13,859 bases of DNA, taken from contig CAYMWP010000124.1 of NCBI GenBank assembly GCA_964393895.1, positions 1 to 13,859 of the forward strand, read 5' to 3'. Made by a program: the position numbers and the translations under genes. This document shows, one piece after another, positions 7,290 to 13,859 of the stretch. Source of the stretch: B4-G1 sp964393895. GTDB taxonomy: Bacteria; Chloroflexota; Anaerolineae; B4-G1. Within the stretch, counting starts at the first letter, position 1. Each line of letters begins with the position of its first letter. The notes under the pieces were generated by a model. It was not told where the DNA came from and ran no database searches. It saw only the letters and a list, made by a program, of their open reading frames with translations.

Positions 7290-7324
7290 CCGGGTTTTTC
7301 GCAAAACAGGGTCAAAAAACCCGG
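7290..7324 (+). terminator. Possible terminator or attenuator hairpin
   Basis: CCGGGTTTTT (7290-7299) and AAAAACCCGG (7315-7324) form a perfect 10-bp stem with a 15-base loop. Only three T residues follow, so it is a weak intrinsic terminator. It lies between the kinase stop and the J/VWA start, where it could reduce transcription into the downstream genes. It may also be an interspersed repeat, since part of a recurrent sequence follows at 7334-7346. Confidence 0.4.
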
Positions 7325-7350
7325 TTTCCGCCGTATTGAGATCATAGTTT

Positions 7351-8835
7351 ATGAATATAGACGTTGAGAAGAACTATTATGCCGTTCTGGGCATCTCCCA
7401 GTCCGCGACGGACGAGGAGATCAAACGCGCCTATCGTGCGCTGGCGCGGCGCTACCATCCCGATAGCCGGACGGAGAGAGCGCCGACGACGTTGTTCCAC
7501 CGGATCCAGGCTGCTTACTCCGTTCTGAGTGACCCGGACAGTCGCCGCGCTTACGACCGGCAGCGGGCTGAGATGGGATTGGGCGAGGAGGCGTTGCTGT
7601 CTTTGGAAGTCTTGTCGAGTTGCAGCCAACTCCACGCTATGCCCGAGGATCAGACCCTCTATCTCCTGATGAATGTACAGCCTGGCTTGGAAGCGCAGAA
7701 CAAGCGATTACCGTTGAATCTGTGCCTGGTGATTGATTGTAGCACCTCGATGCAGGGAACGCGGTTGGAACACGTCAGGCAGGCGGCGCATCAGATCATT
7801 GACGAGTTGTACGACGACGATGCTCTGGCCGTAGTCGTGTTCAGCGACCGGGCCAGGGTTGTACTGCCTAGTCAGGTGAGCATCAATCGCGTTCATGCCA
7901 AGGCCAAGATCTCGTCCATCCGAGCCAGTGGTGGAACCGAGATCCTGCAAGGAGTGCAGCTCGGATTGGAGGAGCTCGAAAAGCGGCACAGTGACCTTCA
8001 CACCAGTCACCTGATCTTGCTAACCGACGGTCAAACGTATGGCGATGACGAAGAATGTATCGCCGAGGCCAGGCGCGCAGGGGCGCAGCGCATTGGCATC
8101 ACTGCTATGGGCATAGGCGATGATTGGAACGACGCCTTGCTCGACGAAATGGCGAGCCAGAGCGGTGGGGCCTCTGCCTATATCGCGTCGCCTGCTCAGG
8201 TGCGCACGTTGTTACGCCAAAGAGTGAGGGGCCTGGGATCGGTCTTTGCTCAAGGATTGACGCTCGAACCCCGCTGCGCCGAGGGTGTATGGGTGGAAAG
8301 CGTGTTCCGCACCTTACCTTATCTGGAACGCCTCTCTCTGACCGATGGAGCAATCGGCCTGGGGTCATTGCAGGCCGACGTGCCCCTGGTTCTCGTGTTC
8401 GAGGTGGGGGTAGGACAGAATTCCGTCGGCGAGCACCGGCTGTTGCAGTTCGAGCTCACGAGTGACATACCGGCGCTGGGGAAACGAGGGTACAGGCTGC
8501 GACGCGACGTTTTTTGCACTTTTGCCCCTGCCGAGCCGCCTCCTCAACCGGTACCGACGCCTGTTCTGAGGGCGCTTAGCAAGGTGGCCCTCTACCGCAT
8601 GCAAGAGCGAGCCTGGGACGCCCTCGTGAGCGGGGATGCAAAGACGGCGACCCGTCAACTGGAAATGATGGCTACACGTCTCTTCGACCTGGGAGAGACC
8701 CAGTTGGCGCAGGCGGCAATGCTCGAGGCGGGGCGTATCTCAAAAGGGACGGCGCCGACCTCCAAGGGGCGCAAGGAACTTAAATACGGTACACGTAGTT
8801 TGACTATTGCTTCGTGGAGTAAGTCCTATGATTGA
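7351..8835 (+). CDS. J-domain / von Willebrand factor A fusion protein
   Basis: A 494-residue protein. Residues about 8-70 are a J domain (NYYAVLGI, then the H36-P-D38 motif that contacts Hsp70, and AYDR at the end). Residues about 120-295 are a VWA domain with a complete metal site: D129-C-S131-T-S133, Thr196 and Asp226. Residues 300-390 are a strand-rich region typical of the downstream part of bacterial VWA proteins. Residues about 400-462 are helical and TPR-like. No signal peptide or membrane segment is seen, so it is cytosolic. It starts 108 bp after the kinase gene, and its end overlaps the FHA gene by eight bases, which suggests coupled translation. The likely role is an assembly or scaffold protein that can recruit DnaK. 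The ribosome site is weak. Confidence 0.88.
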   Translation: MNIDVEKNYYAVLGISQSATDEEIKRAYRALARRYHPDSRTERAPTTLFHRIQAAYSVLSDPDSRRAYDRQRAEMGLGEEALLSLEVLSSCSQLHAMPEDQTLYLLMNVQPGLEAQNKRLPLNLCLVIDCSTSMQGTRLEHVRQAAHQIIDELYDDDALAVVVFSDRARVVLPSQVSINRVHAKAKISSIRASGGTEILQGVQLGLEELEKRHSDLHTSHLILLTDGQTYGDDEECIAEARRAGAQRIGITAMGIGDDWNDALLDEMASQSGGASAYIASPAQVRTLLRQRVRGLGSVFAQGLTLEPRCAEGVWVESVFRTLPYLERLSLTDGAIGLGSLQADVPLVLVFEVGVGQNSVGEHRLLQFELTSDIPALGKRGYRLRRDVFCTFAPAEPPPQPVPTPVLRALSKVALYRMQERAWDALVSGDAKTATRQLEMMATRLFDLGETQLAQAAMLEAGRISKGTAPTSKGRKELKYGTRSLTIASWSKSYD

Positions 8836-9343
8836 ATGTCCATCTTGCGGTCGCAAACATCGTCCGGGTACTCTGTTCTGCAGCGAGTGTGGGGTGTACC
8901 TGCCCACCGGTGGCCCTCTGAGAACCGAACCCCTCCCTGAAAAAGAACTGCCTATCTCGCGAGCAAACCCCTGGGCCAGTGAACCTGTCGAGGATGCGGA
9001 AGAGTTGACCCTTATTCCTCTGAGCGTCGAGGTCATAGCCACTGGGCGTCAGATCCAACTGCCGCCCACCCCGGAGGTGCACGTTGGGCGCCTCGACGCC
9101 GCTCACGGCATTTTCCCTGATCTGGACCTGACCACTGACGGTGGGCTCGAGGCCGGTGTATCTCGTCACCATTGCAAGATCCACCAGCGGGGTTCGGCTT
9201 ACCTGGTCGAGGATGTGGGCAGTGCTAACGGCACTTTTTTGGGTGGGCAGCGGCTGACCCCCTACCTGCCCCACGTGCTCAAGGATGGGGACGAACTACA
9301 GCTGGGCCGCGTAAAATTAAAGGTCATCATTCAACAGGAATGA
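8828..9343 (+). CDS. Zinc-ribbon and FHA domain protein
   Basis: A 171-residue protein. The N-terminus is a four-cysteine zinc ribbon (Cys4, Cys7, Cys18, Cys21; CPSCGRKHRPGTLFCSECG), followed by a polar linker of about 40 residues. Residues about 62-170 are an FHA domain, which in this family binds phosphothreonine peptides. The core residues are present: G87-R88, S112-R-H-H115 and N134-G-T136. The ATG at 8828 is chosen because GGAG lies eight bases before it; a longer reading from a TTG at 8807 only adds residues over that ribosome site. The gene overlaps the J/VWA stop by eight bases. With a Ser/Thr kinase two genes upstream, it is the natural reader of that kinase's phosphorylation, though this pairing is inferred. 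Confidence 0.9.
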   Translation: MIECPSCGRKHRPGTLFCSECGVYLPTGGPLRTEPLPEKELPISRANPWASEPVEDAEELTLIPLSVEVIATGRQIQLPPTPEVHVGRLDAAHGIFPDLDLTTDGGLEAGVSRHHCKIHQRGSAYLVEDVGSANGTFLGGQRLTPYLPHVLKDGDELQLGRVKLKVIIQQE

Positions 9344-9364
9344 CCTGAGAGTGGAGTAGAGTGT

Positions 9365-9607
9365 ATGTCCCGTACTGTGCTGGTCCATATATTGAACGAA
9401 GAGGCTATAGTTGGAGAGGTGGAGGACGTCCCCGACCCGACCGATCAAGTGTTGATCGTCAGTAACGTTCGCTACCGTGATGGTCGTGATGTTACCTACG
9501 TCCTTCCCGAAACCAAGATGGTGGTCTATCCCTGGGCGCGCATCCATTGCCTCGAGATCCTGCCCAGCGAAGCCGACGAGGAGGTTATCAGCTTTATCCG
9601 TGAATGA
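9365..9607 (+). CDS. Small conserved-looking protein of unknown function
   Basis: An 80-residue protein with no family I can name. It is acidic and strand-rich, with alternating hydrophobic stretches (VLVHIL, QVLIVSN, VTYVLPE, KMVVYPW, IHCLEIL) and a short helical tail (EADEEVISFIRE). The pattern would suit a small Sm- or SH3-like beta barrel. GGAG lies eight bases before the ATG, a good ribosome site. The gene starts 21 bp after the FHA stop, and its TGA overlaps an ATG of the next frame (ATGA), so it sits firmly inside the operon. The context suggests a partner of the FHA protein, the regulator or the GTPase. Confidence 0.8.
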   Translation: MSRTVLVHILNEEAIVGEVEDVPDPTDQVLIVSNVRYRDGRDVTYVLPETKMVVYPWARIHCLEILPSEADEEVISFIRE

Positions 9608-9627
9608 CGCGCGGAAGGTTGCAGGTG

Positions 9628-10347
9628 ATGCCCGCTGATCGTGAACTGATTCTCGTCGTGGATGATGAGCCTCGTATGACGCGCTTTATCCGTATGAACC
9701 TGGAACTTGATGGATACCGGGTGATAGAGGCCCACGATGGCTTGGAGGCGCTGGACAAAGTACGCACAGAACTCGTTGATCTGGTCATCCTCGACGTCAT
9801 GATGCCCGAGATGGATGGCTTTGAGACTTTGGAGGTGCTGCGCCAAGTCTCCAATGTTCCGGTGATCATGCTCACGGTTCGCTCCGACGAGGAGGATAAA
9901 GTGCGTGGGCTGGAACTCGGAGCCGACGACTATGTCACCAAGCCTTTCGGCGCGCGCGAACTGACCAGTCGTGTCAAGGCCGTGTTGCGCCGCGCCAAGA
10001 GCCTGGCGAGACCGGAACAACCCGTGCTCCGCATTGACGATCGCTTGAGCGTGGACACCAATGCCCGCGCTGTCATCGTCGAGGGCCAGCGTATCAAGCT
10101 GCGGCCCACCGAGTTCCGCCTGCTTTACCACTTGATCGAAAACGCGGGTTGGGTAGTGCCTCACGAGACGTTGCTGGCCAAGGTCTGGGGCTACGAGTAC
10201 CGCGAAGAAATCCAATATCTACGTTTGTACATCAACTATTTGCGAAAAAAGATCGAACCCGACCCATCCCATCGTCGCTACATCTTTACCGAGCGCGGAG
10301 TGGGGTATCGCTTTGTGGATTTCCGTAAAGTCCGTCGAGATGGGTGA
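9628..10347 (+). CDS. OmpR/PhoB-type response regulator without a partner kinase
   Basis: A 239-residue DNA-binding response regulator. The receiver domain is about residues 5-122, with Asp12/Asp13, the phospho-acceptor Asp56 (LVILDVMMPEMDG), Thr83 and Lys105 all present. The winged-helix domain is about 135-232, with the recognition region EEIQYLRLYINYLRKKI and a wing hairpin ending in GVGYRF. I chose the ATG at 9628 because GGAAGG lies nine bases before it. An ATG at 9604 would overlap the upstream stop (ATGA) and add eight residues, but it lacks a close ribosome site. No histidine kinase gene is in the window. It may be served by a distant kinase or cross-phosphorylated by the island's Ser/Thr kinase. 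Its targets cannot be read from the sequence. Confidence 0.92.
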   Translation: MPADRELILVVDDEPRMTRFIRMNLELDGYRVIEAHDGLEALDKVRTELVDLVILDVMMPEMDGFETLEVLRQVSNVPVIMLTVRSDEEDKVRGLELGADDYVTKPFGARELTSRVKAVLRRAKSLARPEQPVLRIDDRLSVDTNARAVIVEGQRIKLRPTEFRLLYHLIENAGWVVPHETLLAKVWGYEYREEIQYLRLYINYLRKKIEPDPSHRRYIFTERGVGYRFVDFRKVRRDG

Positions 10348-10362
10348 GGAGAATGTATAAAT

Positions 10363-10881
10363 ATGGCCAAAGTGCTCAAAGTTGTGATTACAGGCCCGTT
10401 TAGCGCCGGCAAGACCGAGTTCATCCGCACCATATCTGATATCCCGATCGTCTCTACCGAACGACTCATCAGCGATGATCTCAGATCCATCAAGGATGAA
10501 ACTACGGTAGCCATGGACTATGGACAGGTTGGGCTGGATGGCTACACATTTCACCTATACGGCACGCCAGGGCAACCTCGCTTCGATTTTATGTGGGATA
10601 TCCTATCTAAGGAGATGCACGCCCTGATAGTGATGGTGGACAGTTGCGACCGTGGAACATTCCCCGAAGCGCGGCGGCTGATTCGTGTATTCCGACGCAA
10701 GGCCCGGGTGCCCTATCTGGTGGTCGCGAATAAGCAGGATGGAGACAAGGCCCTCTCGATTCAGCAAGTGGGCGAGGCGTTGAAATTGGATGGTGATGTG
10801 CCCGTTCTCCCCTGCGTCGCCACGGACAAAACCAGTGTGCGCCAAGTTCTGGATGGGCTGCGGCTCATCTTGGAGCTATAG
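10363..10881 (+). CDS. MglA/Rag-like small GTPase
   Basis: A 172-residue Ras-like GTPase of the bacterial group often annotated as GTP/ATP-binding protein. The P-loop is G11-PFSAGK-T18. A switch I threonine is Thr47 or Thr48. The G3 region reads G67-T-P-G-Q71, without the usual aspartate, as in MglA-type proteins (which have TVPGQ). The G4 motif is N123-K-Q-D126. There is no lipid-attachment or membrane segment. GAGGAG lies 11 bases before the ATG. The gene starts 15 bp after the response regulator and is the last gene of the island. MglA-type GTPases usually have a roadblock/LC7 partner, but none is encoded here. A role as molecular switch for the island is inferred. Confidence 0.88.
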   Translation: MAKVLKVVITGPFSAGKTEFIRTISDIPIVSTERLISDDLRSIKDETTVAMDYGQVGLDGYTFHLYGTPGQPRFDFMWDILSKEMHALIVMVDSCDRGTFPEARRLIRVFRRKARVPYLVVANKQDGDKALSIQQVGEALKLDGDVPVLPCVATDKTSVRQVLDGLRLILEL

Positions 10882-10888
10882 AATTACT

Positions 10889-10910
10889 GTATCATCTCAA
10901 TAAACCGGGG
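10889..10910. repeat. 22-bp repeat, inverted copy of 73-94
   Basis: GTATCATCTCAATAAACCGG plus two further G residues is identical to the reverse complement of 73-94. Partial copies (TATTGAGATCATA at 7334-7346 and ATTGAGATGAT at 4972-4982) also lie between genes. It appears to be an interspersed repeat, always outside coding DNA in this window. Confidence 0.6.
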
Positions 10911-10914
10911 TAAT

Positions 10915-10941
10915 GTAAGGCGGAATGGCATTCCGCCCTAC
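10915..10941 (+). terminator. Hairpin ending the signalling island
   Basis: GTAAGGCGGAAT and ATTCCGCCCTAC can pair over 12 positions with one mismatch around a GGC loop. The stem is followed by CTTTTCC. The location, 34 bp after the GTPase stop, suits a terminator, although the T-run is short. A similar palindrome is a common interspersed repeat in such genomes, so it may be a repeat used as a terminator. Confidence 0.5.
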
Positions 10942-11239
10942 TTTTCCCCCAACTTTTTGAGAAGACGAATTACTGTACACTGGCAAATTACGATTTTCGG
11001 AACCAGGACGCAGACCAACGCCGATGGCGCTCCTGCGGAGCGGACGCTGATTTTGTGTGCCTTTATCTGCGAAAATCTGGTGCAACCTCCGGTTGCCTTA
11101 ATCTGCGTTCTAAAAAGGGTAAGCCAAATTTGCCAGATTCCAGTCCTGTACTGCAACAGCTCCAGTGCCCCGGCGGAAAGACTGCAAGCCCGCCGGGGCG
11201 CGTGTTAGAAACCAGTTTTTTCCCCGATGAACGATTCCT
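10942..11239. repeat. Repeat-rich gap with short hairpins
   Basis: No gene is visible. GAATTACTGTA at 10967-10977 repeats the sequence at 10881-10891. Perfect 6-bp stems with three-base loops lie at 11028-11042 (CGCTCC TGC GGAGCG) and 11082-11096 (GCAACC TCC GGTTGC). Degenerate (A)ATCTGCG units surround them at about 11064-11110. A larger stem, GCCCCGGCGG (11167-11176) with CCGCCGGGGC (11190-11199), lies 40 bp before the next gene. The promoter of that gene could not be placed. Confidence 0.5.
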
Positions 11240-13657
11240 ATGCGCCGACTGAAATTTGCTCCCTGGATTCTCTTTATACTGATTGGGGCCGCGCTGGCCT
11301 GTAACCTGCCCGCCGGATTTACTCCGCCGCTGCTTCTCGCCACCGCGACCGCCACCCCTACTGACCTCCCTACACTCACCCCTACTCCTACCCCCACTCC
11401 TACTCCTACTCCTACTCCCGCCCCAGATCCGGCGGAATTGCTCTCCGCCGGGGCCCAGGCGATGGAGGATGGCGACTATGGCGCCGCCGCCGAGATCTAC
11501 CGCGGCCTGCTCGCCCTGCCCCTTGACGACGATAGCGCCGAGCGAGCCGGGCTGGGCCTGGCCACGGCGGCGTTGCGCGCTGGCGACTATCTGGGCGCCG
11601 CCGATGGCTGGCGCGACTTTCTCGCCGTCCACCCCGAAAGCGACCGCGCTCCCGACGCTCACTTCCTGTTGGCCGACGCCCTGGCCGGCGCGAGCGATCC
11701 TCTGGCGGCCGCCGAAGAGTACCGGGTCTACCTCTCGGCCGTGACGGTCATTACCCCATACGTCAACCTTTCACTGGGAGACGCTCTCTATGCCGGCTCG
11801 GCTTACACTGCCGCCGCCCAGGCCTACACAGCCGCCGTCGCCACTGCTCCTGACCGCGCCTTTGAGGTCAGCACGCGCGAAAAGCTGGCCCTCGTGCACG
11901 TTGCTTTACAGGACTATGCCGCCGCTGTCGCTCAGTACGAAGCCATCCTCCAAGTGGCGCAGATACGCGCCTACCGCGCCCGCATCGAGCACCAGGCTGC
12001 CGAGACGCTCATCCTGGCCGGGGAGATCGAGGCCGGCTACGACCGCCACCTGAGGGCCGTCGAGACCTACCCAGACGAATACTATGCCTATCTCTCGTTG
12101 ATCGAGTTGGTGGAGGCCGGGCGACCGCCGGATGATTTTCTGCGCGGTGTGGTGGATTATTACGCCGGGGCCTACGGCCCGGCGGTCGAATCGTTCTACC
12201 GTTACATCAACGCCTACCCCGAGACTCACTCCGGCGACGCTCACTGGTACGCGGGCCTATCCTACCTGGCTGCCGGCAGCCCCAACCTGGCCGTTGGGGA
12301 ATTCCAGACGTTGATAGAAACCCACCCCGAAAACAAGTACGTGGGAGATTCCTGGATAGGCTTGGCCCAGGCGCGCGCTGGCGCGGGCGAGGTAGACGAA
12401 GCCATCGAGTCCTATCGGCAGTTCGTCGAGACTGACCCCGGTCATCGCCGTGCGCCCGAGGCGCTCTGGGAGGCGGCGCAGCTTTTAGAGGACCTGGGCG
12501 ACCGGGAAGCTGCCGCCCAAGCCTACCGCGACTGCCAGGCCCGCTACCCTGATTCTGACTATGGCCCTCGGGCCCTCTTCCGTGGCGGCCTCCAATTCTA
12601 TCAACTGGACGAGCTGGAGGATGCGGTCGCAGCCTGGGAAACATTGGTCGGGGTTTATCCCGAATCGTCCTACCGCCCCGCCGCTCTCCTCTGGCTGGGT
12701 AAAGCGCAGGACGACCCGGAGGCAGCCGCGAGCGCCTTCGAGGAAGCCATATCTACCGACCCCACTGGCTACTACGGTCTACGCTCCGCCGACCTGGTCG
12801 CCGACCTGTCCTCTCCTTCTTTCCCGTCCGGTAGTTACAGATCCGAGTTCAACGACGGGGCCGAACGGGCCGCAGCGGAGGAGTGGTTGGCCGCGTGGCT
12901 GGGGTTGGACGGCGCCGCCGATCTGGGCGAGTTGTCCCCCTATCTGGCTGCCGACCCGCGCTTGCAGCGCGGCCTGGAACTGTGGCGCTTGGGCCGCTTC
13001 GAGCAGGCCAAATGGGAGCTGGAGGATCTCCGCGAGGCGACCGCCTCGGACGCGCTGGCCCAGTACCAACTGGCGCTGGCGTTCCGCGACATCGGCCTCT
13101 ACCGCTCCTCCATCCTCTGCGCCGTGCGGCTCGTCTATCTCTCGCCGGCCGAGACCGTCCTCGATGCCCCTGCTTTCGTCGCCCGCCTGGCTTATCCCAC
13201 TTATTACGAAAATCTGGCGCTAGAGAATGCGCGTCTGAACGACATCACGCCGCTGTTGGTCTTTGCCCTCATCCGCCAGGAGAGCCTGTTCGAGAGCCTC
13301 GCCACATCCCACGCCGCCGCCCACGGCCTGATGCAGGTGATTCCCGCCACCGGCGCGCAGATCGCGGCCGAGTTGGGCTGGCCGCCCGGCTATGAGACCG
13401 CTGACCTTTACCGGCCCTACGTCAGTCTGCGCTTTGGCGTCTACTACCTGGCGCAGCAGCGCGACCGCTTCGAGGGGCGGCTCGACGCGGCCCTGGCGGG
13501 CTATAACGGCGGCCCGGCCAATGCCCAACGTTGGCTGGAGGGTGCGGGCGACGACCCCGACCTGTTTCTCGAACAGATCCAGTTCAGCGAAACGCACCTC
13601 TACGTCCGGCGCATCAAGGAGCACCTGGCCGTGTATCGGGCGTTGTATGGGGATTGA
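11240..13657 (+). CDS. Lipoprotein lytic transglycosylase with TPR-like repeats
   Basis: An 805-residue cell-wall enzyme that cleaves peptidoglycan glycan strands, resembling Slt70-type enzymes. A signal sequence ends in ALA-Cys21, a slightly atypical lipobox, so the mature protein is probably a lipoprotein. A Thr-Pro-rich linker follows (about residues 36-62). Residues about 65-640 are tandem helical TPR-like repeats (AAEIYRGLL, AAEEYRVYL, AIESYRQFVETDPGH). The catalytic SLT domain is about 670-800: Glu681 in ALIRQES is the catalytic acid, followed by G696-L-M-Q699 and Y755-N-G-G-P759. The helical part is the usual solenoid of this family. The start is the ATG at 11240; no strong ribosome site is seen. 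The gene stands alone after a repeat-rich gap. Confidence 0.9.
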   Translation: MRRLKFAPWILFILIGAALACNLPAGFTPPLLLATATATPTDLPTLTPTPTPTPTPTPTPAPDPAELLSAGAQAMEDGDYGAAAEIYRGLLALPLDDDSAERAGLGLATAALRAGDYLGAADGWRDFLAVHPESDRAPDAHFLLADALAGASDPLAAAEEYRVYLSAVTVITPYVNLSLGDALYAGSAYTAAAQAYTAAVATAPDRAFEVSTREKLALVHVALQDYAAAVAQYEAILQVAQIRAYRARIEHQAAETLILAGEIEAGYDRHLRAVETYPDEYYAYLSLIELVEAGRPPDDFLRGVVDYYAGAYGPAVESFYRYINAYPETHSGDAHWYAGLSYLAAGSPNLAVGEFQTLIETHPENKYVGDSWIGLAQARAGAGEVDEAIESYRQFVETDPGHRRAPEALWEAAQLLEDLGDREAAAQAYRDCQARYPDSDYGPRALFRGGLQFYQLDELEDAVAAWETLVGVYPESSYRPAALLWLGKAQDDPEAAASAFEEAISTDPTGYYGLRSADLVADLSSPSFPSGSYRSEFNDGAERAAAEEWLAAWLGLDGAADLGELSPYLAADPRLQRGLELWRLGRFEQAKWELEDLREATASDALAQYQLALAFRDIGLYRSSILCAVRLVYLSPAETVLDAPAFVARLAYPTYYENLALENARLNDITPLLVFALIRQESLFESLATSHAAAHGLMQVIPATGAQIAAELGWPPGYETADLYRPYVSLRFGVYYLAQQRDRFEGRLDAALAGYNGGPANAQRWLEGAGDDPDLFLEQIQFSETHLYVRRIKEHLAVYRALYGD
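11373..11425. repeat. CCTACT hexamer tract encoding the Thr-Pro linker
   Basis: Repeated CCTACT/CCCACT units encode Thr-Pro pairs between the lipoprotein anchor and the TPR-like region. Gain or loss of a 6-bp unit keeps the frame, so linker length can vary without breaking the protein. Confidence 0.7.
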
Positions 13658-13703
13658 GTCCCCGGGTTTCTGGGGCTTTGCCTCCCGTGGTAGCCTCGTC
13701 GCG

Positions 13704-13859
13704 CTATGATCTCGCTTTGACTTCTTGAATTTCCCCGGCGTGCTCCGCTTCGTGGCTGGCAAAGATCTCGACGAGCTGTGCTACGCTGCCGCTCCCTCCC
13801 CAGGGAAAGGGTGTGTATCCCAAATTGTGAGTCTACGCCACCAGAGGCAGCGAATGGTA
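13704..13859 (-). pseudogene. C-terminal part of a DinB-like gene, with in-frame stop
   Basis: Read on the minus strand, the 42 codons before the stop at 13704-13706 encode a DinB-family-like C-terminus: a Pro-Trp-Gly turn (FPWGGSG) followed by a helix with H-E-A-E-H, the late histidine pair that helps hold the metal in this fold. The reading frame continues upstream to the window edge (YHSLPLVA), but a TAG at 13835-13833 interrupts it. There is no start codon that would give a sensible short protein. Either the gene is broken by a point mutation, or the stop is a sequencing error near a contig end. The rest of the gene lies outside the window. The assignment rests on one short motif. Confidence 0.45.

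Noticed and set aside
8807..8827. TTG start extending the FHA protein by seven residues
   Set aside because: The added codons cover the GGAG site that serves the ATG at 8828.
11063..11662. 199-codon minus-strand open frame opposite the transglycosylase start
   Set aside because: Its Gly/Arg/Ser-rich product is the antisense image of the Thr-Pro linker and the GC-rich coding strand.
13649..13676. Hairpin around the transglycosylase stop (GGGGA TTGAG TCCCC)
   Set aside because: The stem is five bases, competing pairings exist, and no T-run follows, so it is too weak to call a terminator.
13220..13762. 180-codon minus-strand open frame opposite the SLT domain
   Set aside because: The opposite strand encodes the well-supported catalytic domain, and this product shows no recognisable motif.

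Overview
The window looks like chromosomal DNA of a moderately GC-rich bacterium. The gene set, the Thr-Pro repeat linker after a lipoprotein signal, the FRD-type Ser/Thr kinase and the many short intergenic palindromes resemble Chloroflexota (Anaerolineae-like) genomes. That placement is inference from style, not from a marker gene. No rRNA, tRNA, CRISPR array or transposase gene was seen.

Left part (1-4657). A minus-strand pair encodes a degenerate DNA-methylase-like protein (694-2952) and a membrane-anchored protein with Val/Ile-Pro repeats (123-656). Back-to-back promoters at 3005-3071 separate this pair from a plus-strand, membrane-anchored serine hydrolase with a class A beta-lactamase-like fold (3230-4657).

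The gap at 4658-5265 is repeat-rich. It holds a 308-bp MITE-like element with terminal inverted repeats, three copies of a 15-bp palindrome, and a good sigma70-type promoter for the next gene.

Centre (5266-10881). Six plus-strand genes form a soluble signalling island: a Ser/Thr kinase fused to an eight-bladed PQQ-type propeller, a J-domain/VWA fusion, a zinc-ribbon/FHA protein, an 80-residue protein of unknown function, an OmpR-type response regulator with no kinase beside it, and an MglA/Rag-like small GTPase. The last five are packed with gaps of 21 bp or less, or overlap. None has a membrane segment. A plausible scheme is that the kinase phosphorylates partners read by the FHA protein, the VWA/J protein acts as a scaffold or chaperone recruiter, and the regulator and GTPase carry the output. 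This is the best candidate for an undescribed system, although each domain is known separately.

Right part (10882-13859). A 358-bp gap packed with hairpins and decayed repeats precedes a large lipoprotein lytic transglycosylase with TPR-like repeats (11240-13657). The window ends in the C-terminus of a minus-strand DinB-like gene that carries an in-frame stop.
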